DNA of 18,156 bases, taken from positions 1 to 18,156 of the forward strand of contig QHYO01000309.1 of NCBI GenBank assembly GCA_003224135.1. Reading direction: 5' to 3'. Shown piece by piece: positions 5,502-13,723 of the stretch (its first letter is position 1; each line of letters opens with the position of its first letter). Made by a program: the position numbers and the translations under genes. Origin of the DNA: Acidobacteriota bacterium. GTDB lineage: Bacteria; Acidobacteriota; Terriglobia; Acidiferrales; UBA7541. The notes under the pieces were generated by a model. That model was not told the DNA's origin. It ran no database searches and saw only the letters and a list, made by a program, of their open reading frames with translations.

Positions 5502-7105
5502 CGGTTCCGGTGAATCCGGAGATTGCGTCGATACTGGCGCGGTATCCGTTACCGAACGAACCGCAAGGAGCCTATGGCGCGCGGACGTTCGCGACATCGT
5601 CCAAAGTGGCGACAAGGACGGACCAGTTTTCAATTCGAATCGATCATCATTTATCGGAGAAAACAACGCTGATGGGGCGATTCAGCCTGAATCAGGTGAA
5701 TGGGCCGACCACAAATCCGGACCAGACTGCGATCGATCCCAGCTTTGGCGTGAAGTTTTTCGATCATCAGAGAAACGCGACGATACGACTGAACCATGTT
5801 TTTTCGCCGCGGCTGAATTCGACAACTTCGTTTGCGTATATTCGCAGCACACCGTTTTTTCCATCGACAAATCATATTCAGCCAGCGATTTCTTACAATG
5901 ACGGGCTGTATGCGGGCTTTAATAATCCAGACGGATCGATTTTTGGTTCGTTTGGGAACTTGTACCAGATGAGGGAAGACGTGAACTATGCGTGGGGAGC
6001 GCACAACTTCAAATGCGGAATCGAGGTTCGCCTGAATAAGGATGCGACGATTTATGGCACGAATCCTAATGGACTTTACGCATTCGGAGGCGGCACGGCG
6101 TACTCACCAGTATTTATTCCATCGGCGAGTGGGCAGCATAACATTCAGCCGGGCGATCCACTGCCTGATGCGCTGACAGGATTACTGACGGCGACGCCTT
6201 TTTCCTACACGATTACCGCAGCGGCGAGCGTGACACCCGCAGGCGACAAGTTTGACGAGGCCGCAGTGCGACGAGAGGCGTACAACTTTTATTTTCAGGA
6301 TTTGTGGAGGGTGAATACGCGGCTGAGCGTCAACTATGGTCTGCGATATGAATTGAATAGCCGAATCAAGGAGGCGAAGCGGCGGACTTCGATCGCGGTA
6401 CCGATTGACGCCAATGAGAATGAGACGTCGTTTCTGACGCCGAATGCGCGGCAAGTATTTTTGTACAATCCGCAGCCAGTGTATCCATTGGATAGGAACG
6501 GATGGGGACCGCGGCTTTCGGTGGACTACGCGTTGACGAAACACACGACTCTGCACGGGGGCGGAGCGATTACGACGCTGCTGCCGAATTTGTGGCTGGA
6601 AAATTCTGTGACGGGAGGGTTTCCGCTGACTTTTCAGCCGGTGGTGACAGCACTTCCGGGAGTGCCCGTGGCTTTCAGCACTGCGGTGGTGCAGCCGACA
6701 TTACCTGATCCTTATACGACGCAAGGGCAACTGCTCTTTTCCGGAGGCGACAGCTCACGCGTTCCCGCGAACGCGCAAATTGATTTGCAGCGATATCAAA
6801 CCGATCTGGCGGCGATCACGCCCGGAAACGAAGTGCAGCTTTTTGCGCCAGGGGTGATTTCGAGAAAATTCCGGAACGGATACGTCGCAACGTTTACGGC
6901 TGGAATTGATCAGGAAATAAGAAACGTGAAACTGAGCGCCGCGTACGTGGGGACTTCGGGAGTTCACTTGCCCAGCGTGTTTTCGCCGAACGGGTACACC
7001 GGCGCCGAAGCCGCGTTTGCGCCGTACACACAATTCAATGCTGCGGGACACGTGACCGGAGGATTTGGACCGGAAGTGGTGATTAACAACGGCTCGCATT
7101 CGACT
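5453..7105 (+). pseudogene. TonB-dependent receptor, central beta-barrel part
   Basis: Second frame of the receptor. It begins AERAGIDTTTFPGD, passes LTVPVNPEIASILARYPLPN and continues through barrel strands such as DQFSIRIDHHLSEKTTL, AYNFYFQDLWRV and LSVNYGLRYELNSRI. The alternating aromatic/polar strands are typical of Oar-like receptors, which import large or unknown substrates across the outer membrane. A methionine at 5495 lies inside this segment and is not a real start. Similarity stops after VVINNGSHST at about 7105; the family would then have about 20 residues before YTFSKSIDD, which appears at once in the third frame. That is a second deletion with a frame change. Confidence 0.8.
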
Positions 7106-7830
7106 ATACGTTTTCAAAATCGATTGACGATACGAGCGCAATTATTGCCGGGCCGAGCACGAATACGGGAACGATTTTGCAGGCGCTTCCGCAGAATCCG
7201 CTGAATCCGGGCGCGGACCGCGGATCATCGACGTTCGATGTGACGCACGTGTTTACGCTGAGCGTGATTCAGGCTGTGCCACTTGAGAAAGCTGGTTTTC
7301 TTCGAAGAATAAACAAAAAAATTACGGCAGGCTGGCAGATCCTGAACATTACGACACTGACGAGCGGCTCGCCATTCAGCGTATTTTCGGGCGTGCAGCA
7401 GACCGGCGTGGGAGCCGGCGGAGCGGACCGGCCGGATTTGCTGGCGACACCGGAGTTTTCGACAAGCCGTTCTACGCGGGAGGATTATTTCGGACGCGGA
7501 GGCGACAACAGCTCATATTTTCTGATTCCGATTGGCGAGCCCGGAGGAACGGGGCCAAACAAGGGGCGCTTTGGCGTGCTCGGACGCAACACGTTTCGCG
7601 GACCGCGATTTCAGGACTATGACATCAGCTTGATCAAAGACACGTCATTTGGCCGTCGCGGCAAGAATGAGCTGGGGATCGTGCAATTTCGCGCGGAGTT
7701 TTTCGACATTTTCAATGTGGTGAATTTTGGATTGCCGGCAAACGTGGTGCGAGGCAGCGGATTCGGAGTTATCAGCAGGACCGCAGGAACTTCGCGGCAG
7801 ATACAGTTTTCGCTGAAGGTGATCTATTGA
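7105..7830 (+). pseudogene. TonB-dependent receptor, C-terminal beta-barrel part
   Basis: Third frame of the receptor: YTFSKSIDDTSAIIAGPSTN, then LQALPQNPLNPGADRG, STFDVTHVFTLSVI, WQILNITTLTSGSPFSVFSG, LGRNTFRGPRFQDYDISLIK and VQFRAEFFDIFNVVNFGLPA. It ends FSLKVIY, the final aromatic strand expected for outer-membrane insertion by BAM. The ATG at 7177 is internal. Because the C-terminus is intact and the stop is followed 11 bp later by the hydrolase start, the gene was probably functional recently, or the breaks come from the assembly. Confidence 0.8.
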
Positions 7831-7841
7831 GGCAGAAAATC

Positions 7842-9056
7842 ATGAGGACGAAAACGCTGGCGGTAACGGCGATTCTTGCTGCGGCTGTGGCGTTATGTGG
7901 TTGCACGCGCGAACGGTCGGGCGTGGAGAAAACGGAATGGCCGACACGCGAATGGGCAAAGAGCGATCCGCAGAAAGTGGGGTTAGACGAGGGAGCGTTG
8001 GCCGCGCTTGATGCCGACTTGAAAAACGGGAAATATCCGTTGGTGGACAGTTTTGAGGTGTTTCGGTGCGGAAAGGAAGTGTTTGCGGCCAAATATGATC
8101 ACGACTACGCACAAATCTACGGGAAGGAGGCGAAGACGCGAGGGCCGCTGAATGCCCGATTGACGGGTCCGTACAATTATTTTGATCCGGCGTGGCACCC
8201 GTACTATCGCGGGACGCAACTTCACAGCATGCAGTCGGTGAGCAAGACAGTGAGCTCGGTGATCATCGGAGCCGCGATGCTGCGTGGGGACTTTAAGGCC
8301 GGACTGGATACGCCGGTGCTGAAATATTTTGATGCGGCGAAGGTGAAAAATGTGGATGAACGAAAGCGGGGAATGACGCTCCGGCATGTACTGACAATGA
8401 CAGCGGGGCTGGACTGGATGGAGAACGTGCCGTACGACGATCCGCGAAGCGATTCGAGCTTGATGGAGGCGACAGACGATTGGGTGCAATATGTGATCGA
8501 CAAGCCGATGGCCGCGGAGCCGGGAAAGGTTTTCAATTACAGCAGCGGCGTTTCGGAATTGCTAGCGCACATTTTTTTGAAAGAGACCGGGCAGGACATC
8601 GATACGTACGGCGAGAAATACCTGTTTCAGCCGCTGGGGATTGAGCATTACTGGAAACGGACGCCGTTGGGTGCTGTAGATACCGAGGGCGGGCTTTATC
8701 TGCGTGGCTCAGATTTGGCGAAGATCGGATATTTGTACCTGCATGACGGAATGTGGGACAGAAAACAAATTGTTCCGAAGGCGTGGGTGAGGGAATCGGT
8801 GGCGCCGTTTATTCAGGCGGAGGAGGACTACAAGTACGGATTCAAGTGGTGGCTGCTGCCGCGAAAGGATTCGCAGCAGTTTCTGTGGATGGCGAGAGGT
8901 TTTGGCGGGCAAGAATTGATGGTTTTTCCAGAGGAAGGGCTGATCGTGGTGTTCACGGGATGGGACATTTTGGGCACAACCGACCCGGAACATGAGTTTG
9001 TGAGCCGTGTGCTGACGGCAGTGCGCGCCAAAAGTTGCGGCGGGGATACACGTTGA
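7842..9056 (+). CDS. Lipoprotein serine hydrolase, class C beta-lactamase-like
   Basis: A 404-residue member of the beta-lactamase/DD-peptidase-like serine hydrolase family (PF00144 type). The N-terminus is a lipoprotein signal with lipobox LCGC, so Cys21 would be lipidated. The nucleophile motif is SVSK (S132, K135); the second motif is FNYSSG (Y233), with Ser in place of the usual Asn of YxN. The third motif is RGFGGQ near the C-terminus, in place of KTG/HxG. Relatives are esterases, peptidases or amidases, so the substrate is not predictable. ATG 7842 is chosen because GAGG lies 9 nt upstream; a TTG at 7827 overlapping the receptor stop is less likely. It follows the TonB receptor by 11 bp, so it was probably co-transcribed and may act on the imported substrate. 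Confidence 0.85.
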   Translation: MRTKTLAVTAILAAAVALCGCTRERSGVEKTEWPTREWAKSDPQKVGLDEGALAALDADLKNGKYPLVDSFEVFRCGKEVFAAKYDHDYAQIYGKEAKTRGPLNARLTGPYNYFDPAWHPYYRGTQLHSMQSVSKTVSSVIIGAAMLRGDFKAGLDTPVLKYFDAAKVKNVDERKRGMTLRHVLTMTAGLDWMENVPYDDPRSDSSLMEATDDWVQYVIDKPMAAEPGKVFNYSSGVSELLAHIFLKETGQDIDTYGEKYLFQPLGIEHYWKRTPLGAVDTEGGLYLRGSDLAKIGYLYLHDGMWDRKQIVPKAWVRESVAPFIQAEEDYKYGFKWWLLPRKDSQQFLWMARGFGGQELMVFPEEGLIVVFTGWDILGTTDPEHEFVSRVLTAVRAKSCGGDTR

Positions 9057-9104
9057 GGCTAAGCGATTCCAAGCGATGCCAGATGTGATCTGTGAAGACT
9101 CTCG

Positions 9105-10388
9105 TCAGCCGCCAAAAACATTCGTGTTCAGGAAATCATTGCGAAATTTGGCATGCGGGTCGAACTTTTTGGCTAATTGAACGAATTCAGGGAGCTTTTC
9201 GTACGCTGCCTTCAGCTGGTCGGGAGAGATCGTAAAGAGTTTTCCCCAATGAGGGCGGACATGGAAAGGTGCCAGTTCCCTTTCGATGACGGGCAGCAAC
9301 GCTCGGACGGCGGGCCAGTCCTGCTTCCAGGTAAAGTGAATTGCGACGGAAGGCTGATTGCGGCAAGGACTCATCCAGAAATTGTCCGCAGCGATAGTGC
9401 GGATTTCTGAAATCATCAGGTGCGGAGTGACCTGATCGCGCAGGCGTTCCACAGCGAGAATGGCATCGACCGCATGGCGGCGAGGAACGAAATACTCCGT
9501 TTGAAGTTCTTTGCCTGCGCTGGGAGTGAAGCCCATGCGGAAATGAGGCAGACGCTCGTACCACGGACCAGGGACACCCATCTGCTCGGTGCAATTTTCG
9601 GCGGAGAGTTCGGCAATGGGATGAAGGTTGCGGGTTGCGAGTTTCGCGCCGAAAAATTCAGGCGTCGCGTGAAACTCCTGGGCCGGTTCGACTCGGCTTT
9701 TTAACCAGACTTCGTTGATGCGCTGTTTTTGCCAGTCGGTGAAGAGGCTGACGCTGTAGGCGCTTGATTCGATGGCATCAAAATGATCCTGCATTTGGCG
9801 CAACGGAAGATTTTCGTAGACATACTGGCGCATGAGGAAAGTCGGCTGGACATCGAGGGTCACATTCGTGATGACACCGAGAGCGCCGAGACCAACCACT
9901 GCCGCCGTTACGAACTCCAAAGCGGAAACCGCTGTTGCAAGATTTCCGTTCTTCTCGCCTGAGCCATGCGTGGCGGTGCTGCAGGCGCCTGCGACGGAAA
10001 TATGAGGTAGCGAGGCCAGGTTGTGTAGGGCAAAACCTTTCGCGTGGAGGTGCGGGCACAACTTTCCGTAGGTGACGCCGGCGGCGACCGTTACCGTTCG
10101 CGCCTGCGGGTCCAAGGCGATCACTTCGTCCATCTCTTTCAGCGAGAGAAAGTAATCCGCGCTGTCGGCAATTTTGTTGAAACAGTGGCGAGTACCCAAG
10201 ACTTTCAGCTTATTCCGCTTCTTTACAAATTCCTGCACTTGATTTATGGAAGTGGCGGAATATAGATTTTCCGTGCTGTAGTCGACGTTGCCGGCCCAAT
10301 TTTTCAATTTGTCGCCTGCCGCCCAGGTGATGAGAGACGAAAGCGCGGGACTCGCCGTCATCGCTGAAATAATTTTGAGAAAGGACAT
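9105..10388 (-). CDS. FAD-dependent alditol-oxidase-like flavoprotein
   Basis: The 427-residue protein resembles Streptomyces coelicolor AldO (alditol/xylitol oxidase, VAO family), which oxidises terminal hydroxyls of polyols to aldoses with H2O2 release. His68 in GTRHCFN matches the His covalently bound to FAD. AldO's substrate residues all have counterparts: S126 (NLASLPHIS), E328 and R330 (EIRTIAAD), T353 (HFTW) and K383 (HWGK). NWAGN near residue 30 and HGSGEKNGNLA are also typical. Two oddities: about 16 residues are missing at residue 162 (EFVTA runs straight into AVVGLGALG), within the FAD-binding fold; and the N-terminus FLKIISAMTASPAL looks like a Tat signal without its twin arginines. 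It is divergent from the reductase gene across the palindromic repeats. Family good; activity doubtful. Confidence 0.8.
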   Translation of the reverse strand: MSFLKIISAMTASPALSSLITWAAGDKLKNWAGNVDYSTENLYSATSINQVQEFVKKRNKLKVLGTRHCFNKIADSADYFLSLKEMDEVIALDPQARTVTVAAGVTYGKLCPHLHAKGFALHNLASLPHISVAGACSTATHGSGEKNGNLATAVSALEFVTAAVVGLGALGVITNVTLDVQPTFLMRQYVYENLPLRQMQDHFDAIESSAYSVSLFTDWQKQRINEVWLKSRVEPAQEFHATPEFFGAKLATRNLHPIAELSAENCTEQMGVPGPWYERLPHFRMGFTPSAGKELQTEYFVPRRHAVDAILAVERLRDQVTPHLMISEIRTIAADNFWMSPCRNQPSVAIHFTWKQDWPAVRALLPVIERELAPFHVRPHWGKLFTISPDQLKAAYEKLPEFVQLAKKFDPHAKFRNDFLNTNVFGG

Positions 10389-10397
10389 CGATTTATC

Positions 10398-10525
10398 TCA
10401 GGGTTTGTAAGCCTGAGTGCGGTAGGCAGGTACAAACCCTGAAACCCTTCTCAAGTCAGGGTTTGTAAGTACAAACCCTGAAACCCTTCTCAAGTCAGGG
10501 TTTGTAAGTACAAACCCTGAAACCC
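10398..10525. repeat. Palindromic 39-bp repeat cluster between divergent genes
   Basis: The 12-bp arm TCAGGGTTTGTA occurs at 10398, 10456 and 10495, and its exact reverse complement TACAAACCCTGA at 10431, 10470 and 10509. In the second and third units the arms are 2 bp apart; in the first, a 21-bp spacer holds a nested GCCT/AGGC repeat. The units are linked by identical 13-bp stretches AACCCTTCTCAAG, so two full 39-bp direct repeats (10431-10469, 10470-10508) and a partial third are present. It is not CRISPR-like: there are no variable spacers. It could be an operator array, a REP-type element or a transcription-attenuating structure. Confidence 0.9.
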
Positions 10526-10629
10526 AGAGGGTCGTGCCGCAAGGCATCGAAAAACTGGAAACAACCAAGGGTTAAGACAAGATAAGCGAATTCAACGCGC
10601 GGCTCAGGTTAGCGCGAGGGAGGGCGACC

Positions 10630-11172
10630 GTGAGAAAGATTGTGTTGGGAGTGGGAATCAGCCTGGATGGATATATTGCGAGGCCGGATGGTTCAGTGGA
10701 TTTTTTGTTTATGCCGAAAGACTACTCGATGGCTGCGTTCTTCAAGCGAATTGATACAGCAGTGATGGGACGGAAGACCTATGAAATGGGGCTGAAGCTT
10801 GGCGGCGGAAACGTAAGTACTCCAGGAATCAAGAGCTATGTTTTTTCACGCATGCAAGAGGCGGGAAAGCGGGATGAGCTGACGTTTGTAAATGAACCGC
10901 CGAAGCGATTTGTCGAAGGGCTGCGCAAGAAAGAGGGCAAAGACATCTGGCTAATGGGTGGAGGCGAGTTGACGCGGGAATTTCTGCGGGATGACCTGGT
11001 GGATGAATTGTATCTGGGAGTAGTGCCAGTGCTTATCGGCGAAGGAATACCGGCGTTTCCGAGCGCATTTCCAGAACGAAAATTCGTGCTGGTAGAGAAC
11101 AACTCCTACTCGAAGGGACTGATCGCACTTCGTTACGAGCGGAGAAAAGGCCAGAAAAAACAGAATGCGTGA
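10630..11172 (+). CDS. Dihydrofolate-reductase-like / RibD C-terminal domain protein
   Basis: A 180-residue protein of the RibD C-terminal/DHFR-like superfamily of NAD(P)H-dependent reductases. Its start MRKIVLGVGISLDGYIARPD gives the first strand and the SLDGYIA motif; AVMGRKTYEMG is the nucleotide-binding loop, and DIWLMGGGELTREFL is the GGG motif before the last helices. DELYLGVVPVLIGEGIPAF closes the fold. These stand-alone proteins are not riboflavin-pathway RibD, and the substrate is unknown. The GTG start at 10630 is preceded by GGGAGGG at good distance. A candidate terminator follows at 11180. Confidence 0.88.
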   Translation: MRKIVLGVGISLDGYIARPDGSVDFLFMPKDYSMAAFFKRIDTAVMGRKTYEMGLKLGGGNVSTPGIKSYVFSRMQEAGKRDELTFVNEPPKRFVEGLRKKEGKDIWLMGGGELTREFLRDDLVDELYLGVVPVLIGEGIPAFPSAFPERKFVLVENNSYSKGLIALRYERRKGQKKQNA

Positions 11173-11179
11173 GCTTAGG

Positions 11180-11210
11180 GCGCTCCGAGCTGAAAAATCT
11201 GGAGCGCTTT
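11180..11210 (+). terminator. Possible weak rho-independent terminator
   Basis: GCGCTCC (11180-11186) pairs with GGAGCGC (11201-11207), followed by TTT. The loop is 14 nt and the T-run is short, so termination would be modest. It lies 8 bp after the reductase stop codon. Confidence 0.4.
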
Positions 11211-11313
11211 GGCCAGTCTCGCTCGGGCAACGCTCCTCCCGCTGCCGGCGACGGATAGCCAATGACGGCGGCCGGGGCAAAGAAATCGCAAAAAATCGCT
11301 TGCATGCGAGTTG

Positions 11314-11335
11314 GTGTTGTAGTTCACTATAACAC
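11314..11335. promoter_or_regulatory. Operator palindrome of the GntR/ABC operon
   Basis: GTGTTGTAGT (11314-11323) and ACTATAACAC (11326-11335) form an inverted repeat with one mismatch and a 2-bp centre, about 110 bp upstream of the regulator start. A TATAAC at 11328-11333 may be the -10 box, so a bound repressor would block the promoter. YtrA-type GntR regulators usually repress their own ABC operon through such palindromes, so the downstream regulator is the likely ligand. Confidence 0.6.
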
Positions 11336-11445
11336 ACCGGTCGTTGCTCAAGGGTCATCGCTCGGACCTGAGGCACGCTAACGGGAATTGCAGCGGGCAA
11401 AATAACGGAAGAGTATGTCTCGTAAAGGGCTATTTGGAAAACAGG

Positions 11446-11838
11446 ATGGACCGTGAGTGGAACGACAGTCAGCCGATTTACCGCCAGCTTCGCGACCGTG
11501 TCGTGGCGATGATACTCGATGGCGTGCTCAAAGAAGGCGATGCACTGCCATCGGTGCGCAACGTCGCGGCCGAATACCGGGTCAATCCGCTCACGGTTCT
11601 GAAGGGGTATCAGCAACTGGTGGACGAGGGGCTTGTCGAGAGCAAGCGAGGTCTCGGCATGTTCATCAATAACGGCGCGCGCAATCTGCTGCTGCAAGAC
11701 GAACGCCAGAAGTTCCTTGCCGAAGAATGGCCAAGGGTCCACGCAACGATTCAGCGGCTCGGCCTCACGCCGGACGAACTGCTCGACGGTTCGGCAAAAC
11801 GCCGGTTGAAGTCGAAAGTGAAAGAGGAGGAACGCTGA
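11446..11838 (+). CDS. GntR-family regulator, YtrA subfamily
   Basis: The product (130 residues) has a winged helix of GntR type: PIYRQLRDRVVAMILDGVLK, LPSVRNVAAEYRVNPLTVLK (recognition helix region) and LVESKRGLGMFI (wing). The short C-terminal part (residues about 75-130, LAEEWPRVHATIQRLGL) lacks a ligand domain, as in YtrA-type members that sit in front of ABC operons. ATG 11446 is chosen because family similarity begins just after it; an upstream in-frame extension has no resemblance. Only a weak GGAAAACAGG precedes it. The ATPase gene starts 5 bp after the stop codon, so the three genes form an operon. The wording is very close to remembered Xanthomonadaceae YtrA proteins. Likely an autorepressor acting at 11314-11335. 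Confidence 0.88.
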   Translation: MDREWNDSQPIYRQLRDRVVAMILDGVLKEGDALPSVRNVAAEYRVNPLTVLKGYQQLVDEGLVESKRGLGMFINNGARNLLLQDERQKFLAEEWPRVHATIQRLGLTPDELLDGSAKRRLKSKVKEEER

Positions 11839-11842
11839 AGCC

Positions 11843-12718
11843 ATGCCATGCATAGAAGCACGCGGTCTCCGCAAGACCTTCGGCAAAACTGTCGCGGTGG
11901 ACGGCGTCGATTTGCGTGTCGAAGAGGGCCGCATCCTCGGGCTCATCGGTCCCAATGGCGCCGGCAAGACCACTGCGCTCAACGCGATTCTCGGGCTCAC
12001 CCCATATCAGGGAGAACTGAGGGTGCTCGGACGCGATCCTTGGACCGCGCGCGATCAACTCATGCGCGATGTCTGCTTCATTGCGGATGTCGCTGTGCTG
12101 CCGCGGTGGATCAGGGTTTCGCAAGCGCTCGATTATGTCGCCGGAGTGCATCCTCGACTCGACCGCGCGAAGGCGGAAGGTTTTCTTGCGAAGACCACCA
12201 TCCGGAACACCAGCAAGGTCAGAGAATTGTCGAAAGGCATGGTGGCCCAACTGCATCTCGCTCTGGTAATGGCCATCGATGCGAAATTGCTGGTGCTGGA
12301 CGAGCCGACGCTTGGCCTGGACATTCTGTATCGCAAGCAGTTCTACGATTCCCTGCTGAACGACTACTTCGATCGCAGCCGCACGATCGTCGTGACCACA
12401 CATCAGGTGGAAGAAATACAGGACGTCCTCACCGATCTCATGTTCATCAACCATGGCCGGATCGTGCTCAACTGCAGCATGGAAGAATTCGAGTCGCGCT
12501 ATGCGGAAGTGACGGTGAATCCCGCGCAAGTCGCTGCAGCGCGGGCGCTCAGGCCAATGCACGAGCGCCAGGTGTTCGGGCGCAGCATCCTGCTATTCGA
12601 TCGTGTCGATCGCGAACAACTCTCCAATCTGGGCGAAGTGCGCACGCCCAGCATCGCCGACTTGTTCGTTGCCGTGGTGGGCAATCAGTCCGGCCAGGCG
12701 CAAGGAGCGGCTACATGA
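11843..12718 (+). CDS. ABC transporter ATP-binding protein
   Basis: A 291-residue ABC ATPase. It contains Walker A GPNGAGKTT (about residue 36), an atypical signature ELSKGM in place of LSGGQ (about residue 129), Walker B LLVLDEPTLGLD and the H-loop TTHQ. It has a C-terminal extension of about 80 residues after the ATPase core, perhaps a regulatory or dimerisation tail, ending next to the permease gene. It resembles ATPases of ABC-2 exporters controlled by YtrA-type regulators. ATG 11843 lies 5 bp after the regulator stop, behind GGAGGAA. The stop overlaps the permease ATG (ATGA), implying translational coupling. Confidence 0.92.
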   Translation: MPCIEARGLRKTFGKTVAVDGVDLRVEEGRILGLIGPNGAGKTTALNAILGLTPYQGELRVLGRDPWTARDQLMRDVCFIADVAVLPRWIRVSQALDYVAGVHPRLDRAKAEGFLAKTTIRNTSKVRELSKGMVAQLHLALVMAIDAKLLVLDEPTLGLDILYRKQFYDSLLNDYFDRSRTIVVTTHQVEEIQDVLTDLMFINHGRIVLNCSMEEFESRYAEVTVNPAQVAAARALRPMHERQVFGRSILLFDRVDREQLSNLGEVRTPSIADLFVAVVGNQSGQAQGAAT

Positions 12719-13647
12719 ATACTCCATCGAATGCCATGCCCGAGTCCTTCGACGCGCACAGAGTCGTGCCCGCGTCCCTGTCAGTGACTCGGCCAATGTA
12801 CTGGTCGGTGCGCCGTGAATTGTGGGAGAACCGTTCGATCTATATCGCACCGCTGCTCGCCGCCGCCGTCTTTCTTTTCGGCTTCCTGATCAGCCTGATT
12901 GGTCTGCCGCACAGAATGCGAGCCGCGTTAGCACTGGACCCGGCGCAGCAGCGCGAAGCGATAGCCATGCCGTACGACATCGTAGCGGGTCTGATGATGA
13001 TCACCGGAATTCTTGTAAGTGTGTTCTATTGTCTCGACGCACTCCACGGCGAGCGCCGCGATCGCAGCATCCTGTTCTGGAAGTCGCTGCCGGTTTCCGA
13101 TCTCACCACAGTGCTGGCGAAGGCCAGCATTCCGCTCATCGTTCTGCCACTGCTCACGTTCGTGATTATCGTTGCCACGCACTTGATCATGCTGCTGTGC
13201 AGCAGCGCAGTACTGCTGGGAAGCGGCCTCGGCGTCGCGACGCTATGGAAGCAGTTGCCGTTGTCCCAGATGTCGCTGCTGCTGCTCTACCACCTTCTGA
13301 CGGCCCATGCGCTCTGGCCTGCGCCAATCTATTGCTGGCTGTTGCTGGTTTCTGGCTGGGCACGCCGTGCGGCGTTTCTGTGGGCGGTCTTACCGCTGCT
13401 CGCGATCAGCGGCGTCGAGAAGATTGTATTCCGCACATCGCATTTCGCCGCCGTGGTGGGCTCGCACTTCATCGGCGACGCGCCAGCGGTTGCGTTCACA
13501 ATGCCCGATGTCTTCCCCACCGATCCGATGACGCACATCACTCCGGGTAACTTCCTAATCAGCCCAGATCTGTGGATCGGGCTGACTGCCGCCGCAGCGT
13601 TTCTCGCCGCAGCGGTGCGGCTACGCCGCTATCGCGAACCGATCTGA
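12715..13647 (+). CDS. ABC-2 type permease subunit
   Basis: A 310-residue membrane protein with about six hydrophobic segments: IAPLLAAAVFLFGFLISLIG, DIVAGLMMITGILVSVFYCL, SIPLIVLPLLTFVIIVATHL, a segment near LLLLYHLLTA, IYCWLLLVSGW, and a C-terminal GLTAAAAFLAAAV. ERRDRSILFWKSLPVSD after the second segment is typical of ABC-2 permeases. It would form the membrane half of an exporter with the upstream ATPase. AAGGAG precedes the ATG that overlaps the ATPase stop. The substrate is unknown; peptides, lipids or antimicrobials are possible for this class. Confidence 0.88.
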   Translation: MNTPSNAMPESFDAHRVVPASLSVTRPMYWSVRRELWENRSIYIAPLLAAAVFLFGFLISLIGLPHRMRAALALDPAQQREAIAMPYDIVAGLMMITGILVSVFYCLDALHGERRDRSILFWKSLPVSDLTTVLAKASIPLIVLPLLTFVIIVATHLIMLLCSSAVLLGSGLGVATLWKQLPLSQMSLLLLYHLLTAHALWPAPIYCWLLLVSGWARRAAFLWAVLPLLAISGVEKIVFRTSHFAAVVGSHFIGDAPAVAFTMPDVFPTDPMTHITPGNFLISPDLWIGLTAAAAFLAAAVRLRRYREPI

Positions 13648-13723
13648 GTCGCACGCAGTCTTGATTACTTGAGGCAATTCGCAAAAGCACAGAAACAGCG
13701 GACGGAATGGAGCTGAGCGGAAA

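Noticed and set aside
9079..9091. CAGAT/ATCTG hairpin between the hydrolase and flavoprotein genes as terminator
   Set aside because: The stem is only 5 bp and has no T-run on either strand.
10398..10525. CRISPR-like array
   Set aside because: The spacing is regular, but the sequences between the palindromic arms are identical, not variable, and no cas gene is nearby.
10951..12000. 349-residue minus-strand frame
   Set aside because: It runs antisense through the reductase, regulator and ATPase genes, each of which has clear motifs on the plus strand.
11848..13647. A 599-residue frame read as one protein
   Set aside because: Its first part is an out-of-frame shadow of the ABC ATPase; only the part from 12715 is the real permease.
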